64,000 nucleotides of DNA from assembly GCA_022818135.1 (NCBI GenBank), contig JAFMSR010000014.1:35645337-35709336 (forward strand). Reading direction: 5' to 3'. Shown here one piece after another: positions 63,950 to 64,000 of the stretch. The translations under genes were made by a program, and so were the position numbers. Positions within the stretch are counted from its first letter, which is position 1, and the number at the start of each line of letters is the position of its first letter. The notes beneath the pieces are model-generated. The model searched no databases and had not been told where the DNA came from. It worked only from the letters and a program-made list of their open reading frames with translations. The DNA is from Saxidomus purpurata (taxonomy: Eukaryota; Mollusca; Bivalvia; Venerida; Veneridae).

Positions 63950-64000
63950 GTTTGTGATCGTTTAATTAAATATGGATATATAATTTTACATTTGTGTTCG

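Overview
This is a 64-kb, AT-rich, intron-containing animal genomic window. Dispersed repeats of a kind I associate with molluscs (the 'aagagggccaagatggccctatatcgctcac' type of ending, tRNA-headed SINEs, many MITEs and foldback elements), together with a STAND NTPase carrying a DZIP3-type HEPN domain, point to a bivalve mollusc. The species cannot be named from the sequence alone. Almost no coding sequence lies in long open frames. Most of it had to be assembled from short exons by matching splice sites, codon phase and protein family. | Left half (5.6-26.3 kb, minus strand): a complete ERGIC1 gene, an ER-Golgi intermediate compartment membrane protein. Nine coding exons give a 290-residue protein, the length I recall for human ERGIC1. 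Its eighth coding exon exists in two tandem, phase-compatible versions (12.4 kb and 11.6 kb), which looks like a pair of mutually exclusive exons. Its introns hold two inverted copies of a TTAA-flanked element containing a tRNA-like promoter, two pogo-like MITEs, SINEs, a nest of repeats interrupted by a 1.04-kb foldback element, and a zone of very long poly-G tracts (20.9-22.7 kb). | Middle (26.4-41.6 kb): a promoter-like block upstream of ERGIC1, a decayed LINE reverse-transcriptase fragment (minus), a short relic of the STAND gene family (27.8 kb), a pair of CRE sites, a possible C2H2 zinc-finger exon (30.6 kb), and a 2.5-kb TTAA element that has itself been interrupted by a hAT-like foldback element with an 8-bp target duplication. 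A diverged copy of the STAND gene's first coding exon lies at 34.2 kb. | Right half (41.7-54.1 kb, plus strand): the most notable locus. Four spliced exons with matching phases encode about 1,676 residues: a DZIP3-like HEPN domain with an intact R-X4-H motif, a coiled coil, an NB-ARC/STAND ATPase, a TPR block, a right-handed beta-helix and a C-terminal MYND zinc finger. From established families this looks like an NLR-style switch with a possible HEPN effector at the N terminus and putative sensing modules towards the C terminus. That function is inference. A further copy of its first coding exon at 63.85 kb starts a neighbouring paralogue that runs off the window, and two relics (27.8 and 34.2 kb) show the family has expanded and decayed locally. 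| The interval 54.1-63.8 kb has no gene I can support. It holds the STAND gene's 3' UTR, local duplications, pogo-like, mariner-like and TTAA MITEs, a SINE and a hairpin repeat.
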